Below, piece after piece: positions 9,662 through 18,944 of a stretch of DNA of 64,000 bases. Below the pieces are notes generated by a model, which saw only the letters and a list, made by a program, of their open reading frames with translations, did no database searches and was not told the DNA's origin. The stretch lies in NCBI GenBank assembly GCA_021204025.1, contig JAJQAC010000064.1:1-64000 (forward strand). The letters run 5' to 3'. Origin of the DNA: Clostridiales bacterium. Its GTDB lineage: Bacteria > Bacillota > Clostridia > Lachnospirales > Lachnospiraceae. Within the stretch, counting starts at the first letter, position 1; every line of letters begins with the position of its first letter. The translations under genes and the position numbers were made by a program.

Positions 9662-10705
9662 ATGAATATTATGATACGAAGGATATGCCCGATCTGCGAT
9701 CAGACAATGCCGTTTCCGCATTATTGTACGACATGCAGGAGCCTTGTAAAAAATCCTTGGGTCCGTGATGTGACTTATTATCTGAATGAAAGGCATCCGG
9801 AGGCAGAGCAGGACTGTATGTTCCACGGCAAACTGGAAGAGGAGCCGGAGCACGTACCGGATCTGATCAGGAAAATTACCGAATCAGGGAGAAGCGGCGA
9901 ATGGAGAGAGATTTTTTCCATGCCTCAGAGTGCAAAGGGTTCTGCGCAGAAAACTCCGGGAAAGACGACTTCTGCAAGAGAACCGTTTGCCTCGGAGACA
10001 AAGTCCGGAAAAACTGCGAGGCCGGAGTTTTTCCGGGTTCTGGCCATTCTGGTAGTGATTGCGTTTGGTTTTGAACTGCTTTCCGGAATCCTGGATCATG
10101 TAGGAGACGGGCTGGGAAATCTCTTTGAGAACCATGTGGAGTTTGATATTGATCTGGGGGATTTTCGTGGAGGAACGGATGAGGATCCGGTTATGCTCAC
10201 AGATGAGGAAGTGATTGCGCAGGGAGTACCCTGCAGCCAGATGGGGCATTTTGATATTCTGGCAGATGATGTTACGGATGAAATCTTCTATGTACTGACC
10301 GAGCAGGGATATCAGATTATCGGTATTGAAACAGAATCTTATAATCAGGTTTATGGGAACGGAGAGACCTGGTATGAAACCGTGACGACGTATCATCTGG
10401 AAATACCGGGGGAAGATGAGGATTATCAGAGCCTTGGTGTCAATTATGATACGGCAACCGGCGAACTGCATGAATTTGATATTTATCTGTCAGATCCGCT
10501 CCGCGCGGTTTCCCTGACGGGAGCGCTGTTGGAACTTCTGGATCAGTACACGGATATTTATGATGATGTAAATCTGCAGGCAATTCTGGAAGACCTGAGG
10601 ACCTCGATGAATAATCAGAGCAGTTTTTATGGGGATTACGGAAGTGTTGCGGTGACTCAGTATTCGTATCCGGATGGTTTCAGCATTTATATTGGCCGGG
10701 GGTGA
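9662..10705 (+). CDS. Hypothetical membrane protein with N-terminal zinc ribbon
   Basis: CPICDQTMPFPHYCTTC, internal TM segment FFRVLAILVVIAFGFELL. Confidence 0.65.
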   Translation: MNIMIRRICPICDQTMPFPHYCTTCRSLVKNPWVRDVTYYLNERHPEAEQDCMFHGKLEEEPEHVPDLIRKITESGRSGEWREIFSMPQSAKGSAQKTPGKTTSAREPFASETKSGKTARPEFFRVLAILVVIAFGFELLSGILDHVGDGLGNLFENHVEFDIDLGDFRGGTDEDPVMLTDEEVIAQGVPCSQMGHFDILADDVTDEIFYVLTEQGYQIIGIETESYNQVYGNGETWYETVTTYHLEIPGEDEDYQSLGVNYDTATGELHEFDIYLSDPLRAVSLTGALLELLDQYTDIYDDVNLQAILEDLRTSMNNQSSFYGDYGSVAVTQYSYPDGFSIYIGRG

Positions 10706-11364
10706 GAACCATGTGGAACTGGGATGAAAGAGAGATTTTTCGTTATCTTGGATATCGGGGACAGGAGCCTGCCGGGGATGTCAGACGGCTGATCCATGAA
10801 TGTGAGAGGGAACTGGAAATGCATGCGGATCTCCGTTCTTATTGGAGAGAGTATCCGCTTATCCTTACCGATGATGAGATCAATATGACGGTGCTCCGGA
10901 CAAAGAGCAGGGCATTGATGCGTAATCTGAAAAATTGTGAGAGCGTCATACTTTTCGCGGCGACTCTGGGAAGCGGCGTGGACGTCCTGCTGCACCGCTA
11001 CGGCCGGTTTGAGATGAGCAGATGCGTGGTTTTGCAGGCGGCGGCAGCCGCGATGCTGGAGACCTGGTGCGATGAAGAGAATAATCGTTTAAAAGAGGAT
11101 TACGGAAAACACGGACTTTATCTGCGGCCGCGGTTCAGCCCGGGTTATGGAGATTTCCCACTGGAATGCCAGAAGCCGTTTTTTGAGGCACTGGAACTGA
11201 ATAAACGGATCGGCATTACGTTGACAGACAGTTTTCTGATGGCACCGTCAAAATCGGTAACGGCGGTAATCGGGGTAAGTAAGATGCCGTCCGGCTGTAT
11301 CCTGGAGGGCTGTGAAGCATGTGGAAAAACCGGCTGTGAATACCGGCGCTGCCAGGCCGGGTGA
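10702..11364 (+). CDS. Stand-alone vitamin B12-dependent methionine synthase activation domain protein
   Basis: RPRFSPGYGDFPLECQKPFFEALELNKRIGITLTDSFLMAPSKSVTAVIG matches the MetH reactivation domain; next to metH. Confidence 0.85.
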   Translation: MRTMWNWDEREIFRYLGYRGQEPAGDVRRLIHECERELEMHADLRSYWREYPLILTDDEINMTVLRTKSRALMRNLKNCESVILFAATLGSGVDVLLHRYGRFEMSRCVVLQAAAAAMLETWCDEENNRLKEDYGKHGLYLRPRFSPGYGDFPLECQKPFFEALELNKRIGITLTDSFLMAPSKSVTAVIGVSKMPSGCILEGCEACGKTGCEYRRCQAG

Positions 11365-11444
11365 GGCATCGTCCGGTCGGGACGCGGGAATGGGATCGGG
11401 TTGTGGAAAAAAGAAAAGAACATGATAAAGGAAAACAAATAAGA

Positions 11445-13874
11445 ATGAACGTATGGGAAACGATCAATCAGAGGATTGTATTTTTTGACGGAGGCATGGG
11501 GAGTCTTCTGCAGGAAGCTGGTCTGAGACCGGGAGAACTGCCCGGAACCTGGAATCTGCTGCACCCGGAGACGGTGGTGCGGATCCACAGAGATTATCTG
11601 GAGGCCGGAGCAGACGTGGTAACGACGAATACGTTTGGGGTTGACGGGTTAAAATATAAGGAAGATGGGGAGTTTGCGCTGACAAAGGTAATCCGTGCGG
11701 CGGTTCATAATGCGAGAGAAGCAATCCGCCTGTCCGGCAAGGATGCTGTTGTTGCACTCGATATGAGTCCGACCGGCAAGCTGTTAAAACCGCTGGGAGA
11801 TCTGGCGTTTGAAGATGCTTATGCGCTGTATCGGCGGATCGTGGAGATCGGAGCTGATGCCGGGGCGGATCTGATCCTGATCGAAACCATGTCCGACAGC
11901 TACGAAGCGAAAGCAGCTGTCCTTGCGGCAAAGGAAGCCTGTTCCCTGCCTGTGGTGATTACTTTGACTTTTGATGAGAAAGGGAAACTTCTGACAGGAG
12001 GCACTCCGGCTTCAGCGGTGGCGATGCTGGAGGGACTTGGCGTTGACGCGATTGGTGTCAATTGCGGTCTGGGTCCTCTGCAAATGAAAGAGATCGTAAA
12101 GGATATGCTTGAGGCTTCCTCCCTGCCACTGATTGTCAATCCTAATGCGGGACTTCCGCGCAGTGAGAATGGAAAGACGGTCTATGATATCAATGCGGAT
12201 GAATTTGCAGTCGCGATGAGGGATATTGTAGAGCTGGGAGCACGCGCGGTTGGTGGCTGCTGTGGAACAACTCCGGAACATATCCGTAAGACCGTGGAAA
12301 TGTGCAGCGGCATGACGCCCAGGCCGGTAATAAAGAAACACCGTACAGTTGTAACCTCTTTTTGCCGTGCGGTGGAGATCGGAGGGGATCCTGTCATTAT
12401 CGGGGAGCGGATCAATCCAACAGGAAAAAAACGTTTCAAGCAGGCGCTAAGAGACCATGATCTGGATTATATTTTGAAGGAAGGCATTGTTCAGGCGGAT
12501 CATGGAGCTCATATTCTGGACGTCAATGTCGGACTGCCGGAGATTGATGAGCCGCAGATGCTGGAGGAGGTAGTGAAAGAACTTCAGAGTATTCAGGAGC
12601 TGCCTCTGCAGATTGATACTTCGGATCCGGCTGCGATGGAGCGCGCGCTTCGGATTTATAATGGGAAAGCTATGATCAATTCGGTAAACGGCAAAGAAGA
12701 GTCCATGCGCGAAATCTTTCCTCTCGTAAAAAAATATGGCGGCGTAGTGGTTGCTCTTGCTCTCGATGAAAATGGCATCCCGGCGGATGCGGATGGCCGG
12801 ATTGCGGTTGCAGAAAAGATTTACCGGACAGCGGCGGAGTACGGGATCTCGCCGGATGACATTGTGATTGATGGCTTGTGCATGACAATCAGTTCAGACA
12901 GTCAGGGAGCGGTAACGACGCTGGAGACGCTTCGCCGGGTGCGCGATGAGCTGCATGGCAAGACGATCCTGGGTGTGTCCAATATTTCGTTTGGACTGCC
13001 GCAGCGGGAGATCATTAACGCGGCGTTTTTTACAATGGCAATGCAAAGCGGGCTGAATGCGGCAATCATTAATCCCAATTCAGAAGCGATGATGAGGGCA
13101 TATTATACTCACCGTGCGTTAATGGGACTTGACGCGAACTGCACACAGTATATTGACCTGTACGGAGGCTGGACGGAGTCAGTGACCAGAAATCCGGGCA
13201 AGGGTCAGCCACTGCCGCAGAGCGGAGGTGTTTCCGGTGCGGCTGGCGGCAGCAGGATGACGCCTGGTCAGTGCATCGAGAAAGGATTGAAAGAAGAAGC
13301 AGTTTCCACTGCCAGGGAGCAGTTGCGGAGCATGGACGCTCTGGATGTGATCAATACGGAGATTATCCCCGCTTTGGATCGTGTGGGGAAGGGGTTTGAG
13401 GCCGGAACCGTATTTTTGCCGCAGCTGCTGATGAGCGCGGAGGCGGCCAAGGGAGCCTTTGAGGTCATTCGGGAAAAGATGCAGGCGAGCGGGCAGAAGC
13501 AGGCGAGCAAAGGAAAAATCATCCTTGCTACAGTCAAGGGTGATATTCATGATATCGGAAAAAATATTGTCAGGGTTTTGCTCGAAAATTATGGCTACGA
13601 TGTGATTGACCTCGGTAAGGATGTCCCGCCTGAAACGATCGTGGCGGAGACGATCCGCCAGAAGGTCAGTCTGGTGGGGTTAAGTGCTCTGATGACGACT
13701 ACCGTGCCCAGTATGGAGGAAACGATCCGCCAGCTTCGCCGTGACGCGCCCTGGGCAAAGGTTATGGTAGGAGGCGCGGTACTTACACAGGAATACGCGG
13801 ACACCATGGGCGCTGACAGTTACTGTAAGGATGCGATGGCTTCCGTTAATTTTGCGGGAAAAGTGCTGGGATAA
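11445..13874 (+). CDS. metH: Cobalamin-dependent methionine synthase/homocysteine S-methyltransferase (no activation domain)
   Basis: Hcy methyltransferase GGCCGTTPEHI, pterin-binding GERINPTGKKRFK, B12-binding DIHDIGKNIV...GLSALMTTTVPSM. Confidence 0.93.
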   Translation: MNVWETINQRIVFFDGGMGSLLQEAGLRPGELPGTWNLLHPETVVRIHRDYLEAGADVVTTNTFGVDGLKYKEDGEFALTKVIRAAVHNAREAIRLSGKDAVVALDMSPTGKLLKPLGDLAFEDAYALYRRIVEIGADAGADLILIETMSDSYEAKAAVLAAKEACSLPVVITLTFDEKGKLLTGGTPASAVAMLEGLGVDAIGVNCGLGPLQMKEIVKDMLEASSLPLIVNPNAGLPRSENGKTVYDINADEFAVAMRDIVELGARAVGGCCGTTPEHIRKTVEMCSGMTPRPVIKKHRTVVTSFCRAVEIGGDPVIIGERINPTGKKRFKQALRDHDLDYILKEGIVQADHGAHILDVNVGLPEIDEPQMLEEVVKELQSIQELPLQIDTSDPAAMERALRIYNGKAMINSVNGKEESMREIFPLVKKYGGVVVALALDENGIPADADGRIAVAEKIYRTAAEYGISPDDIVIDGLCMTISSDSQGAVTTLETLRRVRDELHGKTILGVSNISFGLPQREIINAAFFTMAMQSGLNAAIINPNSEAMMRAYYTHRALMGLDANCTQYIDLYGGWTESVTRNPGKGQPLPQSGGVSGAAGGSRMTPGQCIEKGLKEEAVSTAREQLRSMDALDVINTEIIPALDRVGKGFEAGTVFLPQLLMSAEAAKGAFEVIREKMQASGQKQASKGKIILATVKGDIHDIGKNIVRVLLENYGYDVIDLGKDVPPETIVAETIRQKVSLVGLSALMTTTVPSMEETIRQLRRDAPWAKVMVGGAVLTQEYADTMGADSYCKDAMASVNFAGKVLG

Positions 13875-13987
13875 GGCAACAGGAAATGACTCTGAAATTT
13901 AAGAAAATTGTTCTTGTATTTACCTGTTTGATTCGTTAGAATAATAAGTGACTGAATCAGGATTCTTCCGGAAACGGAGGGATTCTT

Positions 13988-14638
13988 ATGATAAACAAAA
14001 AGCTGGTCTCAGGGAGATGGGTCATGATCGCCCTGCTGGCCGTCGCCGCCGGGATTTTTTATTGCTGTGGCAGTACCGGGTCGGAGCGGGTAACACTGAC
14101 AAAAGAAAATGGTGAGTTTGCGGCCACAGAAAACATTGATACAGAAAATATTGATACGGAGAATACGGTCACAGAAAATACAGAAGATGACCGGGCAGAA
14201 GTATCGGTCTGCTATGTCTATGTATGCGGCGAGGTATTATATCCGGGAGTCTACAGGCTCTCCGAGGGACAGCGGATCTATGAGGCGATCGGGCTGGCGG
14301 GAGGGTTTACCCCGGAGGCAGCGCAAAGTTATCTGAATCTGGCCCAGCCGGTGACGGACGGGATGAAGATCGAAGTGCCGGATGAGGAAAGGGCGGCCGC
14401 GCTGCCTGCAGAAACCGTGAGCATCGCTGCAGTCAGTACGGACAACAGCAAGGTCAATATCAATACGGCGGATCGGGATCAGCTCATGACGCTGGCAGGG
14501 ATCGGCGAAGCGAGAGCGGAGGCAATTATTGCCTACCGGACGGAACACGGAAGTTTTCAGACGATTGAGGATATCATGAAGGTGTCCGGGATCAAGGAAG
14601 CTGCGTTTCAGAAGATAAAAGAAAAGATAACCGTGTAG
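13988..14638 (+). CDS. comEA: ComEA-like DNA-binding protein (SLBB plus helix-hairpin-helix)
   Basis: YVYVCGEVLYPGVYRL..., VNINTADRDQLMTLAGIGEARAEAIIAYRTEHGSFQTIEDIMKVSGI. Confidence 0.9.
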   Translation: MINKKLVSGRWVMIALLAVAAGIFYCCGSTGSERVTLTKENGEFAATENIDTENIDTENTVTENTEDDRAEVSVCYVYVCGEVLYPGVYRLSEGQRIYEAIGLAGGFTPEAAQSYLNLAQPVTDGMKIEVPDEERAAALPAETVSIAAVSTDNSKVNINTADRDQLMTLAGIGEARAEAIIAYRTEHGSFQTIEDIMKVSGIKEAAFQKIKEKITV

Positions 14639-14686
14639 CGGGAGTGTGTCCTGCATACGGATGGGATATTAGTTTTGGGAGGGAAA

Positions 14687-15385
14687 ATGGCTAAGGTTCT
14701 GGTGGTGGATGATGAAAAGCTGATCGTAAAGGGGATACGTTTCAGCCTGGAACAGGAGGGCATGGAGGTAGATTGTGCTTACGACGGAGAGGAAGCTGTC
14801 AATCTGGCAAAGCAGACAGAGTATGACGTTGTGCTGCTGGACATTATGCTTCCGAAGCTGGATGGATTTGAGGTCTGTCAGGCGATCCGTGAATTTTCCG
14901 AGATGCCGATTATTATGCTGACTGCCAGGGGCGAAGATATGGATAAGATTCTGGGCCTGGAAAACGGCGCGGATGATTATATCACAAAACCATTTAATAT
15001 TCTTGAGGTAAAGGCGCGGATTAAGGCGATTATCCGCAGAAACGCGAGGAAGGCAAAACGTGCGGATAAACAGGATAACCGCATGGTCACGGCCGGCGAT
15101 CTGAAACTTGACCGGGAAGGGCGGCGCGTTTTTGTCGGAGATAAAGAGATCAATCTGACAGCGAAGGAGTTTGATCTGCTGGAGCTGCTGGCGTGTAATC
15201 CCAATAAAGTATACAGCAGAGAGAACCTTCTGACCTTTGTATGGGGCAACCGGGCGTCAGAGACCGGTGATGTCCGCATAGTTGACGTGCATGTGCGCAG
15301 ACTGCGGGAGAAGATCGAACCGAGTCCCAGTGATCCGAAATACGTTCATACAAAATGGGGCGTCGGATATTATTTCCGGGCGTAA
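14687..15385 (+). CDS. OmpR/PhoB-family response regulator
   Basis: VLVVDDEKLIVKGI, DVVLLDIMLPKLDGFE, winged-helix C-terminus VDVHVRRLREKIE. Confidence 0.92.
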   Translation: MAKVLVVDDEKLIVKGIRFSLEQEGMEVDCAYDGEEAVNLAKQTEYDVVLLDIMLPKLDGFEVCQAIREFSEMPIIMLTARGEDMDKILGLENGADDYITKPFNILEVKARIKAIIRRNARKAKRADKQDNRMVTAGDLKLDREGRRVFVGDKEINLTAKEFDLLELLACNPNKVYSRENLLTFVWGNRASETGDVRIVDVHVRRLREKIEPSPSDPKYVHTKWGVGYYFRA

Positions 15386-15397
15386 CAGGTGTGTGGA

Positions 15398-15877
15398 ATG
15401 AGGATTACACTGGTTGTGGTCGGAAAGATCCGGGAAAAGTTTTTTTCGGAAGCGGTTGCAGAGTATGAAAAGCGGCTGAGCCGTTACTGTAAGCTGGAAA
15501 TTGTCCAGGTGCCGGATGAGAAGATCCCCGAACGGGCTTCGCCGGCACAGGAAAATCTGGTGAAAAGGCGGGAGGGAGAGCGTATACTTGCCCAGATACG
15601 AGATACTTCCTACGTAATTGCGCTGGCAATTCAGGGAAGGGAGATGGACTCGGAGGGACTGGCGGCAAAGCTGGCCGGGCTGGGGCTGTCGGGAAACAGT
15701 GATATCTGCTTTGTGATCGGCGGCTCTCTGGGGTTGTCGGATGAGGTGATGAAAAGGTCCGATGAGGCGGTTAGTTTTTCGCGGCTGACATTTCCGCATC
15801 AGCTGATGCGCGTGATCTTGCTGGAGCAGATTTACCGTTGTTTTAAGATCAATACGGGGGAACCCTATCATAAATAA
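15398..15877 (+). CDS. rlmH: 23S rRNA (pseudouridine1915-N3)-methyltransferase
   Basis: MRITLVVVGKIREKFFSEAVAEYEKRLSRYCKLEI, FVIGGSLGLSDEV, LTFPHQLMRVILLEQIYR. Confidence 0.96.
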   Translation: MRITLVVVGKIREKFFSEAVAEYEKRLSRYCKLEIVQVPDEKIPERASPAQENLVKRREGERILAQIRDTSYVIALAIQGREMDSEGLAAKLAGLGLSGNSDICFVIGGSLGLSDEVMKRSDEAVSFSRLTFPHQLMRVILLEQIYRCFKINTGEPYHK

Positions 15878-15893
15878 AAAGGAGAGATGATCT

Positions 15894-16634
15894 ATGAAAA
15901 GAAACTGGAAGAAACAAATCGGCTTTCTGACGGCGATTGTCGTGTTTTCAGCAGCATGCGCGTTTACTTCCCTGGCTAAGACAAAACTGGATACGCCGGA
16001 AGGTCTTTACTGGAGTGGGACGTCGAAAGAGGACGACAGTGACTATGATGAAGGCTCATGGGCAAAATGGGATGAGGTAGAGAATGTCAAAAAGTATGAG
16101 CTTACGTTGTATTGCGAAGATGAAAATGGTTCGGTATCGACGATGGCTTCCGGTGTGACGACGAAAAAGAATTATTATAATTTCCGCAGCAAGATGACCA
16201 AAAGCGGCGATTATTATTTCCGGGTTCGCGCGGTAGCGAGCGGCAGTACTTATTCGACGAGTTCGTGGTCTTCGTATTCTGATTATTATTATGTGAGTGA
16301 ATCGGGTGCGGAGAATGTGGTAAATGGCACCGATACGGAGTCGACCGCGGTTGCCGTAATCCGGGATAACGGATGGGTATCGGATGAGACTGGCTGGTGG
16401 TATAAGAATACAGACGGTAGTTATCCGGCCGGCGGCTGGTTCCAGGATCCGTCGGATCAGAACTGGTATTATATGAACGAGCAGGGTTATATGCAGAGCG
16501 GCTGGATTGATGACAACGGCGCGACCTATTATTGCGATCTCAATGGCTCGCCTTCCGGAGCGATGGTTACCGGAGAGGTTGTGATTGATAATGTAACCTA
16601 TCAGTTTGACGAGAGCGGAGTGCTGATCGAGTAG
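15894..16634 (+). CDS. Secreted protein with choline/cell-wall-binding repeats
   Basis: Signal peptide; fibronectin-like region; GWWYKNTDGSYPAGGWFQDPSDQNWYYMNEQGYMQSGWIDDNGATYYC. Confidence 0.8.
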   Translation: MKRNWKKQIGFLTAIVVFSAACAFTSLAKTKLDTPEGLYWSGTSKEDDSDYDEGSWAKWDEVENVKKYELTLYCEDENGSVSTMASGVTTKKNYYNFRSKMTKSGDYYFRVRAVASGSTYSTSSWSSYSDYYYVSESGAENVVNGTDTESTAVAVIRDNGWVSDETGWWYKNTDGSYPAGGWFQDPSDQNWYYMNEQGYMQSGWIDDNGATYYCDLNGSPSGAMVTGEVVIDNVTYQFDESGVLIE

Positions 16635-16692
16635 TTTGCGCGGTGTCGGTACGCAATTCGTACAGCAGTCTGGCAATATGTTCACAGGAAAA

Positions 16693-16721
16693 GGCATAAT
16701 TTCACCTTCCCTACATAAGAT
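16693..16721 (+). promoter_or_regulatory. Putative sigma-E-type promoter for the spoIIIA operon
   Basis: GCATAAT (-35, 6/7 to KMATATT), about 13 nt, CATAAGAT (-10, 6/8 to CATACAHT). Confidence 0.45.
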
Positions 16722-16747
16722 AACAATGAGGGGAAGGTGATTTTTTT
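16702..16747 (+). terminator. Intrinsic terminator-like hairpin whose 3' arm contains the spoIIIAA Shine-Dalgarno
   Basis: TCACCTTCCC (16702-16711) pairs with GGGAAGGTGA (16731-16740), followed by TTTTTTT. Confidence 0.6.
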
Positions 16748-17705
16748 ATGCAGGAAGGGCTGATGAAGATTTTTTCGAGGCGGCTTCGAAAATTATTGTC
16801 AGGACTGCCTGTGGATGACGGCAGACTGCAGGAGATCCGGCTGCGTGTCCGTGCGCCGATCCTTCTGCGTTTTCGGGATGGAGAGAGATCTGTCACGGAT
16901 AGTGGCCGGATGATCAGCAATCCGGCAGAAGGTTACCGCGTGACACCGGATGATCTGAAAGAGACGCTGGACTATCTGTCTGGTTATTCCATGTATGCAT
17001 ATGAGGAGGAACTGCGGCAGGGATTTCTTACGATTCAGGGAGGCCATCGGATCGGGCTTGCCGGCAGAGCAGTTGTTGAGGCGGGAGTATTGCGCAGTAT
17101 GAAATACATAACCTTTATGAATATCCGGCTGGCGCGGGAGATCCGGGGCTGTGCGGACGGGCTGATTCCTTTTGTCTATCAGGAGGGGAACCTCTGTCAT
17201 ACGCTGATTTTGTCGCCGCCGGGAGCAGGTAAGACGACTCTGCTGCGTGACCTGATCCGTCAGATATCAGATGGAAACAGAAAACATCCGGGCATGACGG
17301 TAGGGGTTGTAGATGAACGTTCCGAGATCGGAGCCTGTTACCAGGGAATCCCGCAAAATGATCTGGGTATCCGTACCGATATCCTGGATGCGTCGCCAAA
17401 GGCGCAGGGGATGATGATGCTGATCCGTACTATGTCGCCGGAGGCTGTCGCTGTCGATGAGATCGGAGGCAATGCGGATGTAGAAGCACTGGAACACTGC
17501 ATGAACTGTGGATGTAAAATTCTTGCGACCGTTCATGGGAGCAGTATAGAAGAACTGAAAAAAAAAGACGGTGTTTGAACGAATCCTGAGGGAACGGTGG
17601 TTTGAGCGATATGTGATTCTGGGAGGACGCAGATCGCCGGGCAAGGTGAAAATGGTCTGTGACGAGACCGGCATGATTCTGTATGAAGAGGTAAGAAAAG
17701 CGTGA
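16748..17705 (+). CDS. spoIIIAA: Stage III sporulation protein AA; reading frame interrupted at A9 (17558-17566)
   Basis: Walker A SPPGAGKTT and VGVVDERSEIG; zero frame stops at 17578, but the +1 frame continues TVFERILRERWFERYVILGGRRSPGKVKMVCDETGMILYEEVRKA to 17705. Confidence 0.85.
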
Positions 17706-18235
17706 ATCTGCAGTTTATCCTGAAGGTATTGGGATGTGGACTGATTCTTACAGGATCGTCCGGCTACGGGTTTGCGCTGGCACAGCGGTATAAGGCAAGA
17801 CTGGATGCGCTGACACAGCTGCGTCAGATGATCCTGCTTCTGAAGGGGCAGATGATCGGTGTAAACGCGCCTCTGGGCGAAGCATTTCTGGCGATAGGAA
17901 CGCGCACAAAAGGAGATTTGTCCGGACTTTTCCGACAGGCAGCGGAGCGCATCCTGGCGTCTCCGGGAGAACCATTTCCCGGGATCTGGAGATGCTGCGT
18001 GGGGGCGCTTGGAACGGATTGCGCGCTGTCCTCTTCGGACAGGCATTCTCTGGCGGCAATGGCAGAGCATCTTGGATATCTGGACAGAGAACTGCAGGAG
18101 CAGCATCTGTTGCTTTATCTGGAAGAACTGGACAGTGTCATACAGGAACTGCGGCGGCGAAAACAGGATCAGTGCAGATTGTATGGAAGTATGGGGATTT
18201 TGTGTGGGATTTTTCTGGTTCTTCTGATCTGCTGA
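17702..18235 (+). CDS. spoIIIAB: Stage III sporulation protein AB
   Basis: GTG start overlapping the restored spoIIIAA stop; operon position; TM termini and MILLLKGQM. Confidence 0.85.
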   Translation: MNLQFILKVLGCGLILTGSSGYGFALAQRYKARLDALTQLRQMILLLKGQMIGVNAPLGEAFLAIGTRTKGDLSGLFRQAAERILASPGEPFPGIWRCCVGALGTDCALSSSDRHSLAAMAEHLGYLDRELQEQHLLLYLEELDSVIQELRRRKQDQCRLYGSMGILCGIFLVLLIC

Positions 18236-18337
18236 CGATGGTACTCTGTGTGAAAGACCCTATGCATGCCTGGCAGCGACAGTTATCACACAGGGCAGAA
18301 AATGGTGCGGGCAAACGGCATATCCGGGAGGTACGGA

Positions 18338-18532
18338 ATGAGTGTGAATCTGATTTTTAAAATTGCGGCGGTTGGAATTCTGGTCTCTGTAGTCTGTCAG
18401 GTATTAAAGCACAGTGGCCGGGAAGAACAGGCATTTCTGACCAGCCTGGCCGGGTTGATCCTGGTACTGTTCTGGATGATACCGTATATTTATGAGCTGT
18501 TTGAAACGATGAAACAATTGTTTGAATTGTAG
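18338..18532 (+). CDS. spoIIIAC: Stage III sporulation protein AC
   Basis: 64-aa two-TM protein MSVNLIFKIAAVGILVSVVCQVLKHSGREEQAFLTSLAGLILVL. Confidence 0.93.
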   Translation: MSVNLIFKIAAVGILVSVVCQVLKHSGREEQAFLTSLAGLILVLFWMIPYIYELFETMKQLFEL

Positions 18533-18540
18533 GTGAGAGG

Positions 18541-18930
18541 ATGACAATCATAACAGTCGGCCTGCTCGGGATCACAGCGGTACTGATGGCTTCTGCTTTA
18601 AAGGACATGGGCGGAGAGTTCGGAACTTATCTGGCGGTGGCAGCCGGGTGCCTGATATTTTTCCTTGGAGTAGAGAAGCTCGGGACGATCGTAGAGACGA
18701 TGCAGAGGATCGAGGAACTGATCCGCATCAGTCCGGTGTATCTGAAAATGCTTCTTAAAATGGCCGGAATCACTTATGTCGCAGGATTTTCATCCGGAAT
18801 GTGCAGAGACGCCGGATATGGAGGAATCGGAAATCAGATCGAGATATTTGGAAAACTGTCAATTCTGGCAGTCAGTATGCCGGTTGTGTTGTCACTTCTG
18901 GAAACTCTGCAGGATTTTCTGACGCCATAG
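18541..18930 (+). CDS. spoIIIAD: Stage III sporulation protein AD
   Basis: Small TM protein, FSSGMCRDAGYGGIGNQIEIFGKLSILAVSMPV. Confidence 0.93.
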   Translation: MTIITVGLLGITAVLMASALKDMGGEFGTYLAVAAGCLIFFLGVEKLGTIVETMQRIEELIRISPVYLKMLLKMAGITYVAGFSSGMCRDAGYGGIGNQIEIFGKLSILAVSMPVVLSLLETLQDFLTP

Positions 18931-18944
18931 GAAAAGTAACGAAT

